From: Mycobacterium numidiamassiliense
GTDB taxonomy: Bacteria > Actinomycetota > Actinomycetes > Mycobacteriales > Mycobacteriaceae
Direction of reading: 5' to 3'
DNA: 64,000 bases
Assembly: GCF_900157365.1 (NCBI RefSeq)
Contig: NZ_FUEZ01000004.1
Span: 2,653,066-2,717,065, forward strand
A model generated the notes under the pieces. The model saw nothing but the letters and a program-made list of their open reading frames with translations. It was not told the DNA's origin and searched no databases. Below are positions 40,212-48,430 of this stretch, one piece after another; position 1 is the stretch's first letter, and each line of letters starts with the position of its first letter. The translations under genes were made by a program, and so were the position numbers.

Positions 40212-41222
40212 TCAGTGCGACTCGGTGAGGTCGAGTGCGATGTCGACGAGCATGTCCTCCTGGCCGCCGACCATGCCGCGTCGACCGGCCTCTTCAAGCA
40301 GCGTGCGGGCGTCGATGTCGAAGCGGGCAGCGGCGGCTTCCGCATGGCGCAAGAAGCTCGAGTAGACGCCCGCATAGCCGAGCGTCAAGGTTTCGCGGTC
40401 GACCCGCACGGGCCGGTCTTGCAGAGGTCGGACGAGGTCGTCGGCGGCGTCCTGCAGTCGGTGCAGGTCGCACCCGTGGTCCCAGCGGAGCCGGGAGGCG
40501 GCGGCGATGAACACCTCGAGCGGCGCGTTGCCGGCACCGGCGCCCATGCCCGCCAGCGAGGCGTCCACCCGGTGTGCGCCGTGTTCGACCGCGGTGATGG
40601 AGTTCGCCACCCCCAGCGACAGATTGTGGTGGGCGTGGATGCCGATTTCGGTTGTGGGCGAAAGTGTTTGGCGCAGCGCGTCGATTCGGTCGGCAACATC
40701 GCACATCGTCATTGCCCCGCCTGAGTCGACGACATAGACGCAGGCGGCCCCGTAGCCCTCCATGAGCTTGGCTTGTGCGGCCAGGTGGGCAGGGGTGGTC
40801 AAGTGGCTCATCATGAGGAAGCCGACGGCGTCCATGCCGAGGTCGCGTGCAGCGGCGATGTAGCGGGCCGAGATGTCGGCTTCGGTGCAGTGGGTACCGA
40901 TGCGTACCACGGTGGCGCCGGCGTGGCGCGCGTCTTTGAGATTGCGAATACTGCCGACGCCGGGCAGCAGAAGCGTCGCGACCTTCGCGTCGCGGACGGC
41001 CGCGGCGACGGCCTCGATCCACTCCAGGTCGGTATGTGCCCCAAAGCCGTACACGCAGCTCGAACCGCCCAGCCCGTCGCCGTGGGCGACTTCGATCGAT
41101 TCGACTCCCGCTTCATCGAGAACGCGCGCGATCGTGGTCGCCTGCTCGATGCTGTACTGGTGGCGCACTGCGTGCATGCCGTCACGCAGGGTGACGTCGC
41201 TGACGTAGATGTGCCGGGTCAT
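40212..41222 (-). CDS. 4-hydroxy-2-oxovalerate aldolase (BphI/HsaF type)
   Basis: 336 residues, TIM-barrel class II aldolase of the DmpG/BphI/HsaF family. Active-site strand DVTLRDGMHAVRHQY (Arg-Asp and catalytic His), EVAHGDGLGGSS, and metal ligands in GIHAHHNLSLGVANSI. It splits 4-hydroxy-2-oxo acids into pyruvate and an aldehyde, which is normally channelled to the partner acylating dehydrogenase. The C-terminal communication domain (LTLGYAGVYSSFLRHAE, GGQEDMLVDIALDL) is present. Its start overlaps the stop of that partner gene (ATGA), giving a translationally coupled pair behind the TetR gene. Confidence 0.95.
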   Translation of the reverse strand: MTRHIYVSDVTLRDGMHAVRHQYSIEQATTIARVLDEAGVESIEVAHGDGLGGSSCVYGFGAHTDLEWIEAVAAAVRDAKVATLLLPGVGSIRNLKDARHAGATVVRIGTHCTEADISARYIAAARDLGMDAVGFLMMSHLTTPAHLAAQAKLMEGYGAACVYVVDSGGAMTMCDVADRIDALRQTLSPTTEIGIHAHHNLSLGVANSITAVEHGAHRVDASLAGMGAGAGNAPLEVFIAAASRLRWDHGCDLHRLQDAADDLVRPLQDRPVRVDRETLTLGYAGVYSSFLRHAEAAAARFDIDARTLLEEAGRRGMVGGQEDMLVDIALDLTESH

Positions 41223-42172
41223 TTTGCGGCCCCTGCAGTTTCGGCAGTGTGAACGGCCAAGCGCTCGGCGGTGGCCTTGGCGGCAGAGGTCATAATGTCG
41301 AGGTTTCCGGCGTAGGCGGGCAGGTAATGCGCGGCGCCGGCGACTTCCAGCATCACCGTGACGCGGGTGCCGGTGAACTTGCCCGTCTCCGGGATGTACA
41401 GCGGGCGGTCCCGATCGAAGACCTCGAACTGCACGTCTTGCTTCAGGCGATAGCCGGGCGCGTAAGCGGCAACTTTGTCGACCATGTCGACGATGGCCTC
41501 CTCGATCGCGTGGTCATCGGCGTCCCCGTCGACGAGGCAGTACACCGTGTTGCGCATGAGCACCGGGGGATCGGCGGGATTGAGGATCATCACCGCCTTG
41601 GCGCGTTGTGCGCCGCCGACCACCCGCAGTGCGGTGGCGGTGGTTTCGGTGAATCCGTCGATGTTGGCCCGGGTTTCCGGTCCGGCGGATTTAGCCGAGA
41701 TCGACGAGACGATCTCGGCGTAGGAGACGATTCCGGTCTTGGCGACGGCGGCGACGATCGGCACTGTGGCCTGCCCGCCACCGGTGACCATGTTGAGGTT
41801 AGGCGCGTCGAGATGGTCGTCCAGGTTGACAACCGGCACGCAGAACGGGCCGATCGAGGCGGCTGTGAGGTCAAGCATGCGTATCCCGTTGTCGCGCAGT
41901 GCTGCCCAGTTGGCGCGATGCGCGTTGGCGGAGGTTGCGTCGAAGGCGAGCTTGATGTCGGCGAAGCCCGGCCTGCCCAGCAGGGCCCGGACTCCGTCTA
42001 GAGTGGGCACGCCCATTCGCCGTGCGCGGGCCAGCCCGTCTGAGTCGGGGTCGATGCCGACCATGGCCCCCACGGTGAGCGGGCCGTCGCCTTCAAGGAT
42101 CTTGATCATCAGGTCGGTACCGATGTCGCCGGAGCCGATGATGGCTACCGGCCATCGCTGGGTGGAGGTCAT
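41219..42172 (-). CDS. Acylating acetaldehyde dehydrogenase (BphJ/HsaG type), catalytic Cys missing
   Basis: 317 residues, aligned by eye over its length with DmpF/BphJ/HsaG: NAD motif VAIIGSGDIGTDL, GIDPDSDGLARA, LDAPNLNMVT, SAGPETRANIDGF, MILNPADPPVLMRNTVY, LPAYAGNLDIMTSAA. Family members form the thioester on a Cys in NMxTCGGQAT. Here the residue is Gly131 (codon GGT, 41780-41782), reading NMVTGGGQAT. A single base change TGT or TGC to GGT/GGC would explain it. Without the Cys, CoA-acylating activity should be lost, though structural support of the aldolase may remain. Overlaps both neighbours by ATGA. Confidence 0.9.
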   Translation of the reverse strand: MTSTQRWPVAIIGSGDIGTDLMIKILEGDGPLTVGAMVGIDPDSDGLARARRMGVPTLDGVRALLGRPGFADIKLAFDATSANAHRANWAALRDNGIRMLDLTAASIGPFCVPVVNLDDHLDAPNLNMVTGGGQATVPIVAAVAKTGIVSYAEIVSSISAKSAGPETRANIDGFTETTATALRVVGGAQRAKAVMILNPADPPVLMRNTVYCLVDGDADDHAIEEAIVDMVDKVAAYAPGYRLKQDVQFEVFDRDRPLYIPETGKFTGTRVTVMLEVAGAAHYLPAYAGNLDIMTSAAKATAERLAVHTAETAGAAK

Positions 42173-42795
42173 TCGGACTCGGCGACCATGCGCACTGCGC
42201 TGTCGTAGAGGGCGGTCGCGTGCATCTCGAACAGTGCCGGCAGGTCAATCGAGTCGCCGCCGATCTCCTTGGCAACAAACAGGCCGTCGGCGCCGGCGAT
42301 TGCGTAGGTCGCCAACTGGTAGACCTGTGCGTCGGTCAAGCCGGGGGCGAGGTCACGGATGGCGGGAGTGAGCGTCTCGAACGCCTGGTCGCGCACGGCG
42401 ACGAACATCGCCCGTGCCCGCGGCTCGACGGGCCGTCGCTCCAGCGCGAGCATCAAGCCGAGTCGCAGGAAGTCGGGGGCGTCCAGCAATGCCTTGGCGA
42501 TTTGCATGGCCACCGCGACCATGCGCTCGCGTCCGGTGCCTTCGGTGGGCATCTGCCATGCCGAAAGCCATTGGGCGAAGCTGCGTTCGATGACCGCGGC
42601 GATCAGATCGTCCTTGTCTTTGAAATGCCAGTAGATGGAGCTGGCCGGCAGCCCGCACTTGGCGCTGACCAGCGCGATGCTGGCTCCCTCATACCCGCGT
42701 TCGCTGGCGATCTCGGTGGCCGCATCCAGGATGCGGGTTCGGGATGCCTCACCGTCGACGCGGCGTCGCCGCTGTGGCTTGTCACCTCTGGCCAC
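42169..42795 (-). CDS. TetR family regulator of the aromatic cluster
   Basis: 208 residues. HTH residues ASIALVSAKCGLPASSIYWHFKDKDDLIAAV after an Arg-rich leader (MARGDKPQRRRRVDG); the helical effector domain ends VRMVAESE. It is first in the operon TetR-dehydrogenase-aldolase and divergent from the FAD hydroxylase. Two matching 14-bp operators 20 bp apart fill the divergent promoter (42845-42878). Repression relieved by an aromatic substrate or cleavage product is the likely mode; the ligand is unknown. Confidence 0.9.
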   Translation of the reverse strand: MARGDKPQRRRRVDGEASRTRILDAATEIASERGYEGASIALVSAKCGLPASSIYWHFKDKDDLIAAVIERSFAQWLSAWQMPTEGTGRERMVAVAMQIAKALLDAPDFLRLGLMLALERRPVEPRARAMFVAVRDQAFETLTPAIRDLAPGLTDAQVYQLATYAIAGADGLFVAKEIGGDSIDLPALFEMHATALYDSAVRMVAESE

Positions 42796-42844
42796 TTTGA
42801 CTCCTTGCTGCTGGGCCTTGACTCCGGCTCATTCGGACTTTATC

Positions 42845-42878
42845 GTAGTGATCGCTACACTACCGTAGTGATCATTAC
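42845..42878. promoter_or_regulatory. Tandem TetR operators flanking a -10 element
   Basis: GTAGTGATCGCTAC (42845-42858) and GTAGTGATCATTAC (42865-42878) are near-palindromes centred on GATC and exactly 20 bp apart (two helical turns). TACACT (42856-42861) lies between their centres as a -10 for the plus-strand operon, with transcription expected to start near the GTG at 42868. Confidence 0.7.
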
Positions 42879-44493
42879 AGAACAAGCCCGACCCGAATGC
42901 GAGACAGCAGTGAACGAGGATTCGATCTACGACGTGGCGATCATCGGTTACGGGCCGACGGGTGCCACCGCTGCCAATCTGCTTGGCCGCCTTGGCCTCA
43001 ACGTTGTCGTCATCGAACGCGACTCCGACGTGTACGGGCGGGCGCGAGCCATCTCTACCGACGAGGAGGTCATGCGCATCTGGCAGTCCGTCGGCCTGGC
43101 CGATCGCCTACAACAGGACATGCTGCCCGACCGGCCGCTGGCCTGGGTCGACGCCAACGGCGTGCCTTTCATCGAGACCACCATGACGCCCCGCGACTGC
43201 GGGCATCCGCCGCAGCAATTCCTCTATCAACCCGCGGTTGACCACGTGCTCCGCCAAGGCGTCGCCCGGTTTCCTCACGTCGAGGTGCTTCTCGAACACG
43301 AGTGCCTGCGCGCGGTGAACAGCGAATCGTGGGTCGAACTCATGCTGGCGGACTTGCGCACCAACAGCCTCAAGCGTCTGCGCGCCTCATACGTGATCGC
43401 CGCGGACGGCGGATCCTCACCGACCCGCGGCCTACTCGGGGTCGGCTACGCGGGGCGCACTTACACCGAACGGTGGGTCGTCATTGACACCAAGGTAATC
43501 CGAGAGTGGGACGGCCACGACCGGCTGCGGTTCCACTGCAACCCCGCTCGTCCAACCGTGGATTGCCCTACGCCGTTGGGGCATCATCGCTGGGAGTACC
43601 CGGCACGCGCAGGCGAGGACGAGAAGAAACTCGTTACCGACGAAGCAGTGTGGGCGGTTCTGCATCAGCAGGGCATCACCGAGAACGAGGTGAAGATCCT
43701 GCGCGCCGTCATCTACAGCCACCACGTGCGCGTCGCCGACCGGTGGCGCGTCGGCCGCGTCTTCCTGGCCGGCGATGCAGCGCACGCGATGCCGCCCTGG
43801 ATCGGCCAAGGGATGTGCGCGGGGGTGCGGGACGCGGCCAATCTGTGCTGGAAGCTCGCGGCCGTAGTGCGCGGGCGGGCACCCGATTCTCTGCTCGACA
43901 GCTATCAGGCCGAACGGAAGCCACACGTCACCGAGGTCACCCGCCGGGCAGTACGCAACGGCCGGCTGATCACCGAACGCCGAAAGCCCTTGGCGTGGCT
44001 AAGAAATCACCTGTTACGCAACTTGACGCGCTTGCCTGGGGTCCTCGCGGGCGGGCAGAAGCTGATTTGGATTCCCGATGCGCGCTACCGTGCAGGGTTT
44101 TTCGCACCTCAGGCACATGCCTCGGTGCGTTGGCAACTGCCGCAGCCGTGGGTCACCGATTCCACCGGAGAGCGGTTGCGGTTGGACGACGTCCTCGGCG
44201 GGGCTTGGACGGTGCTGCATTTCGGTGCGGCACCGGTCGGCACCGATCAATGGCGGCGGATCGGAGCCTGCTCGCTGGCCGTCACGAGTCGCGAGCCGGC
44301 GGCGGGTGCTATCCGCGACGACGACGGCACGCTGGCCCGTTGGCTTCGAGGCAAGAGGGCCGCGGCCGTCGTCGTACGTCCGGACGGATTCGTCTTCGCC
44401 GGAGTCGATTCGGGACGTCCACTGCCGCCACCGCCGGCGGGTTTCACCGATCTTTCGTATTCCGCCCCCATTCGCACTGGAGTGAGCGCATGA
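42868..44493 (+). CDS. FAD-dependent aromatic hydroxylase (MhpA-like)
   Basis: 541 residues, class A flavoprotein monooxygenase. FAD motif 1 DVAIIGYGPTGATAANLLGRLG, ribityl motif GRVFLAGDAAHAMPPWIGQGMCAGVRDAANLCWKLAAV, and the thioredoxin-like C-terminal domain of the MhpA/phenol-hydroxylase branch (LDDVLGGAWTVLHFG). It hydroxylates an aromatic ring using NAD(P)H and O2, as 3-(3-hydroxyphenyl)propionate hydroxylase does. The start is GTG 42868 if the transcript is leaderless (-10 at 42856); GTG 42910 is the alternative. It is the first gene of the plus-strand operon, overlapping the C-C hydrolase by ATGA. Confidence 0.9.
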   Translation: MIITEQARPECETAVNEDSIYDVAIIGYGPTGATAANLLGRLGLNVVVIERDSDVYGRARAISTDEEVMRIWQSVGLADRLQQDMLPDRPLAWVDANGVPFIETTMTPRDCGHPPQQFLYQPAVDHVLRQGVARFPHVEVLLEHECLRAVNSESWVELMLADLRTNSLKRLRASYVIAADGGSSPTRGLLGVGYAGRTYTERWVVIDTKVIREWDGHDRLRFHCNPARPTVDCPTPLGHHRWEYPARAGEDEKKLVTDEAVWAVLHQQGITENEVKILRAVIYSHHVRVADRWRVGRVFLAGDAAHAMPPWIGQGMCAGVRDAANLCWKLAAVVRGRAPDSLLDSYQAERKPHVTEVTRRAVRNGRLITERRKPLAWLRNHLLRNLTRLPGVLAGGQKLIWIPDARYRAGFFAPQAHASVRWQLPQPWVTDSTGERLRLDDVLGGAWTVLHFGAAPVGTDQWRRIGACSLAVTSREPAAGAIRDDDGTLARWLRGKRAAAVVVRPDGFVFAGVDSGRPLPPPPAGFTDLSYSAPIRTGVSA

Positions 44494-45350
44494 CCACCGC
44501 CCAATTGACCGAGCGCATCGTCAACGTAGCCGGCAAACCGATCTTCGTCAGCGAAGCCGGGACCGGGCCGGCCGTGGTCATGCTGCACGGCGGCGGCCCC
44601 GGTGCGTCGGGCGTATCGAACTACTCGCGCAATATCAACGCTCTCGCACCGCATTTCCGGGTCATCGTGCCCGACATGCCCGGCTACGGCAGATCGATCA
44701 AAGGCGTCGACCAGGCCGACCCGTTCGGGTACCTCGCTGACACAATGCGTGGCCTCATCGACGAACTCGATGTCGACAGCGCACATTTGATCGGTAACTC
44801 GTATGGCGGCGCGGCGGCGCTGCGGCTCGCGCTGGACACCCCGGACCGCGTCGGCAAGCTCGTCCTCATGGGGCCCGGCGGAATTGGGACCACGAGGGGT
44901 CTTCCCACGGCCGGGCTGAAAAGCCTGCTGTCCTACTACACCGGAGACGGTCCCAGCCGCGACAAGCTCGCCGCGTTCATCCGGCAATACCTGGTGTACG
45001 ACGGCGCATCGGTGCCCGACGACCTCATCGACCTGCGCTACCAGGCATCGATCGACCCCGAGGTGGTCGCCGACCCGCCGCTGCGTCGGCCGTCCGGGTT
45101 GACGGCCCTGCGCACCCTGTGGCGGATGGATCTCACCAGGGACCCACGGCTCAAACACCTCGCGACTCCGACTCTGATCCTGTGGGGCCGTGACGACAAG
45201 GTCAACCGACCCTCCGGTGGCCCGATGCTGCTCAACCTACTGCCGAATGCAGAGCTGGTCATGACCGCACACACCGGACATTGGATGCAGTGGGAACGCG
45301 CGGAGCTGTTCAACCGGTTGGCCATCGAATTCTTGGGCGATGAGCGATGA
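44490..45350 (+). CDS. Meta-cleavage product C-C hydrolase (MhpC/BphD/HsaD-like)
   Basis: 286 residues, alpha/beta hydrolase of the C-C bond hydrolase group. Oxyanion segment LHGGGPGASGVSNY, nucleophile GNSYGGAAALRLAL, acid in LWGRDDKVN, and His in TGHWMQWERAE. The GGGPGA and GHWxQWE motifs are distinctive of enzymes cleaving 2-hydroxy-6-oxo-dienoates after ring fission. Coupled by ATGA overlaps to the hydroxylase before and the dioxygenase after it. The lid region (LKSLLSYYTGDGPSRDK) sets the substrate side chain but cannot be read reliably. Confidence 0.93.
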   Translation: MTTAQLTERIVNVAGKPIFVSEAGTGPAVVMLHGGGPGASGVSNYSRNINALAPHFRVIVPDMPGYGRSIKGVDQADPFGYLADTMRGLIDELDVDSAHLIGNSYGGAAALRLALDTPDRVGKLVLMGPGGIGTTRGLPTAGLKSLLSYYTGDGPSRDKLAAFIRQYLVYDGASVPDDLIDLRYQASIDPEVVADPPLRRPSGLTALRTLWRMDLTRDPRLKHLATPTLILWGRDDKVNRPSGGPMLLNLLPNAELVMTAHTGHWMQWERAELFNRLAIEFLGDER

Positions 45351-46351
45351 GCTCGTCGGTATTCGGCAACGTTCATCTGGGCTACGCCGTGATTGAAACC
45401 CAAAAGCTCAGTGAGTGGCGGAGATTCGGTCGCGATGCCATCGGGATGCATCTCGACGAGGCCTCGACGGACGCGATGCGGTTCCGGCTCGACTCCCACG
45501 AGTGCCGGTTCCTGCTGCAACGCGGTGGCGCCGAGGACGTCACGGCGCTCGGCTGGCAGTTGGATGGCCACGAGTCGTTCGACACCATTCTCGCCCGCGT
45601 CCGACAGCACGGTGTGCCCGTCGCCGAAGGCACCGACGACGAGGCCGCCCTGCGCGGGGTGGAACGGCTGGCCCGATTTCCCGGGCCCAACGGCCTGACC
45701 CAGGAGATCTTCACCCGCGAGCGGGTCGCCGATTCGCCGCTGCAGGCCGCGGTGGCCGGCGGATTCGTCACCGGCGCAGCGGGTATCGGCCATGTCGCGG
45801 TCACCACGATTCGGCCGCATCAGGTGCGCGGCTACTACACCGCCGTGTTCGACGCGCGACTGTCCGACTACATCGACGAGACGATCAGCGGCGTCAAGAT
45901 GAAGATCCGCTTCCTGCGGGTCAACCAGCGCCATCACTCGATCGCGATCGCCGCGGTCAACCGGTTGCCGGTGAACCCCATCCGAACCAGGGTGCAGCAT
46001 CTCAACATCGAAGTCGCCGACCTGGACGACCTGACGAGCGCTTACCAACGGGTCAAGGAACTCGGCTTCCGGATGGCGCTCGGCGTCGGCCAACACACCA
46101 ACGACAAAGAGCTGTCGTTCTACGCCGTCACGCCATCCGGCTTCGAATGGGAAGTCGGCTGGAATCCGATCGTGGTCGACGAGACCACTTGGCGACCCAC
46201 GACCTATCAGGGCATCAGCATCTGGGGCCACACTCCGGAGGGGCACACCATCTTCGACAAAGTCACCCAGTTCAAGACTGGTGCCGCGTCGCTGCTGCAC
46301 ACCGAGGACGTCGTTCCGGAACTCGCGGGTGCGGGTATTCCAGACCACTGA
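45347..46351 (+). CDS. Type I extradiol (VOC) ring-cleavage dioxygenase
   Basis: 334 residues, two VOC modules as in BphC/HsaC. The C-terminal module carries the Fe(II) ligands: GIGHVAVTT (His), VQHLNIEV (His) and GFEWEVGW (Glu); the catalytic His lies in NQRHHSIAI. It opens a catechol next to its hydroxyls to give the substrate of the adjacent C-C hydrolase. The N-terminal module (VHLGYAVIETQKLSEW, RLDSHECRFLLQRG) has lost the metal, as expected. The C-terminal tail is long (HTPEGHTIFDKV). ATG 45347 overlaps the hydrolase stop. Confidence 0.93.
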   Translation: MSSSVFGNVHLGYAVIETQKLSEWRRFGRDAIGMHLDEASTDAMRFRLDSHECRFLLQRGGAEDVTALGWQLDGHESFDTILARVRQHGVPVAEGTDDEAALRGVERLARFPGPNGLTQEIFTRERVADSPLQAAVAGGFVTGAAGIGHVAVTTIRPHQVRGYYTAVFDARLSDYIDETISGVKMKIRFLRVNQRHHSIAIAAVNRLPVNPIRTRVQHLNIEVADLDDLTSAYQRVKELGFRMALGVGQHTNDKELSFYAVTPSGFEWEVGWNPIVVDETTWRPTTYQGISIWGHTPEGHTIFDKVTQFKTGAASLLHTEDVVPELAGAGIPDH

Positions 46352-46374
46352 TCGCCAATTAGGCAGGAGCCACC

Positions 46375-47406
46375 ATGTCGCGGATCGACACTCACCATCA
46401 CGCCATCCCGTCGTTCTACCGAGATATGTTGATAAAGGCCAAGATTGACGAAGAGAGCGGTCGTGCCCTTCCGGAGTGGAGTCCTGAGGCGTCGCTGCAG
46501 ACGATGGCCGAACTCGACATCGATACCGCGATCCTGTCCGTCTCCACGCCGGGTACCGCCTTCTCGACGGGCGCCGCCGAGGCCGTTGCGCTGGCTCGCG
46601 ATATTAATGACTACCTGGCCGATCTCGTCACGGCTCAACCCGATCGGTTCGGATACTTTGCCACCGTCCCGCTGCCGCACGTCGACGAATCCGTCGGCGA
46701 GGTCGCCAGGTCGCTGGACGAATTGCACGCGGACGGCGTGGTGTTGCTCGCCAACAATGCGGGGGTTTACCTCGGCCAGGACGGACAGGACGATCTCTTC
46801 GCCGCCCTGGATGCACGGTCGGCGGTGGTGTTCATCCACCCGGCTGTCCTGCCCGGCCCCACGGTGGACGGTGTTGCGCCGTTCGCGGCCGACTTCCTAC
46901 TCGACACCACCCGCGCAGCGTATCTGCTTGTGCGCAACCAGATCTGCCGCAGGTACCCGAATATCAAATTCATCCTGAGCCACGCGGGTGGCTTCGTCCC
47001 CTACGCGTCGCATCGCATGGCGGTCGCCATCATGGGCGACACCGGACGCAGCCTGACCGACAGCCTGGACGACTTCGCGGGGTTCTATTTCGATACCGCG
47101 TTGTCTTCGAGCGCCGCCGCCTTGCCCAGCCTGCTCGCATTCGCCAAACCCGGACACCTGACCTTCGGTTCCGATTGGCCCTTCGCGCCGGTGGCGGCGG
47201 GCAAGCTGTTTGCTGCGGGCCTGGAAACCTACCCCGGACTCGGCGCGAGCGAGCGCAGTGCGATCGAGCACAGCAACGCGCTCGCCCTTTTCCCAAGGCT
47301 GGGGACCGCGCCGCCGCCAAGTGCCGGCTCGGCGATCGACCAGGTCCGTCACACGGTCGGCAGAGCGGTCATGCGCGGCGTGGTGCGGCTGATCAACACC
47401 CGGTGA
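46375..47406 (+). CDS. Amidohydrolase-2 family protein (ACMSD/resorcylate decarboxylase-like)
   Basis: 343 residues. Metal motif DTHHHAIP at the N-terminus (HxH), HP in FIHPAVLPG, HAGGFVPY and GSDWPFAP (Asp) complete the ligand set of the amidohydrolase-2 family, which includes aminocarboxymuconate-semialdehyde and gamma-resorcylate decarboxylases. AGGAG precedes ATG 46375, 23 bp behind the dioxygenase. In the aromatic operon it probably decarboxylates a ring acid or hydrolyses a side-chain intermediate, widening the substrate range. The exact reaction is not deducible. Confidence 0.88.
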   Translation: MSRIDTHHHAIPSFYRDMLIKAKIDEESGRALPEWSPEASLQTMAELDIDTAILSVSTPGTAFSTGAAEAVALARDINDYLADLVTAQPDRFGYFATVPLPHVDESVGEVARSLDELHADGVVLLANNAGVYLGQDGQDDLFAALDARSAVVFIHPAVLPGPTVDGVAPFAADFLLDTTRAAYLLVRNQICRRYPNIKFILSHAGGFVPYASHRMAVAIMGDTGRSLTDSLDDFAGFYFDTALSSSAAALPSLLAFAKPGHLTFGSDWPFAPVAAGKLFAAGLETYPGLGASERSAIEHSNALALFPRLGTAPPPSAGSAIDQVRHTVGRAVMRGVVRLINTR

Positions 47407-47412
47407 CGTGTG

Positions 47413-48318
47413 TCAAAGCAGGGCCTTCTGCCAGGACAGCACGCGCTCGGCGAGTTCCGGTCCGCTGTCTTCCTGGATGAAGTGGCTGGCGTTGATGCGG
47501 GCATGCGGCTGCCCTGCTGCGCCCGGGACGTGTTTGATCAACGGACGGTCGGCCTGACCCAGGATCGGGTCACGAGCTCCGAAGATGGCGAGGAACGGCT
47601 TCTCCCATCGGCCCAGGGCGTCCCAGGCCGCTCGATTGGCCGGAACGGCCGGGTCGTCGGGGGAAGTCGGCACCAACTGCGGAAATGCCCGGGCCCCGGC
47701 TTGATACGTCTTGTCCGGAAAGGGGGCGTCGTAGCCGGCGCGCACCTTGGGAGGAACCCTGCGGACGGTGCCGCCCGCGACGATGCGACCGGCGGGCAGC
47801 ACGGGGGAGTAGCGGGCAAAGGCCCGCCATGCCAAGAACCCCGGAGAGGGCCGCCGCTGGGCGGTGGGCAGAAAGCCGTTCGCCACGACCACGCGCGCAA
47901 TTCGTTCACCTTGTTCGGCGGCGATACGCAGACCAATCAGCGATCCCCAGTCCTGGACGAACAGCGTGACGTCTTGCAGCTTGAGGCGCTCAAACCACGA
48001 CGTCACCCATTGGACATGCCGAAGGTAGGTGTAGTCCTCGATACGGCCTGGCTTGTCGGAGCGGCCGAAGCCGATCAGGTCGGGGGCGAGCACGCGGTTC
48101 CCGGCGTCCGCCAGGGCCGGAATCATGGTCCGGTACAGATAGCTCCACGTGGGTTCGCCGTGCAGCAGCACGATCGGCGGTCCATCGATCGGGCCTTCAT
48201 CCAGAAAGTGCATGCGCAGCGGCTGCGTGTCGCTGGCCGTGACGTCAAGGTAGTTCGCTACGAACGGATAGCCTTCCAAGTTCTCGAATCTGGAGTCTGG
48301 CGTTCGCAGCACCTGCAT
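47413..48318 (-). CDS. dhmA: Haloalkane dehalogenase
   Basis: 301 residues, closely resembling M. tuberculosis Rv2296 by eye: MQVLRTPDSRFENLEGYPF, VLLHGEPTWSYLYRTMIP, VLAPDLIGFGRSDKPGRIEDYTYLRH. The nucleophilic Asp is in FVQDWGSLIG and the base His in NASHFIQED. The Glu in HGEPTW and the Trp after the nucleophile form the halide site. It hydrolyses carbon-halogen bonds of small alkanes in the cytosol, although the native substrate in mycobacteria is uncertain. ATG 48318 follows GGAGGAG by six bases. Convergent with the amidohydrolase gene and divergent from the DUF2652 gene. Confidence 0.93.
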   Translation of the reverse strand: MQVLRTPDSRFENLEGYPFVANYLDVTASDTQPLRMHFLDEGPIDGPPIVLLHGEPTWSYLYRTMIPALADAGNRVLAPDLIGFGRSDKPGRIEDYTYLRHVQWVTSWFERLKLQDVTLFVQDWGSLIGLRIAAEQGERIARVVVANGFLPTAQRRPSPGFLAWRAFARYSPVLPAGRIVAGGTVRRVPPKVRAGYDAPFPDKTYQAGARAFPQLVPTSPDDPAVPANRAAWDALGRWEKPFLAIFGARDPILGQADRPLIKHVPGAAGQPHARINASHFIQEDSGPELAERVLSWQKALL

Positions 48319-48415
48319 ATCAGCTCCTCCGGTGGACTGGCACCTCTGCAAGCCTCTCTCCGCGGGGCGACTTCGTCCAGTGCGAGAATTCCTTGGGCAG
48401 AGCTTGTCAGGCAAC

Positions 48416-48421
48416 TAAAAT
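48416..48421 (+). promoter_or_regulatory. -10 element for a leaderless DUF2652 transcript
   Basis: TAAAAT ends nine bases before ATG 48431, the spacing of a leaderless mycobacterial promoter. No Shine-Dalgarno is present in the gap. Confidence 0.5.
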
Positions 48422-48430
48422 AGCCAATCT

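Noticed and set aside
45038..46348. 436-residue minus-strand open frame across the dioxygenase
   Set aside because: It is the reverse-frame shadow of the hydrolase-dioxygenase genes, whose metal ligands and coupling are clear on the plus strand.
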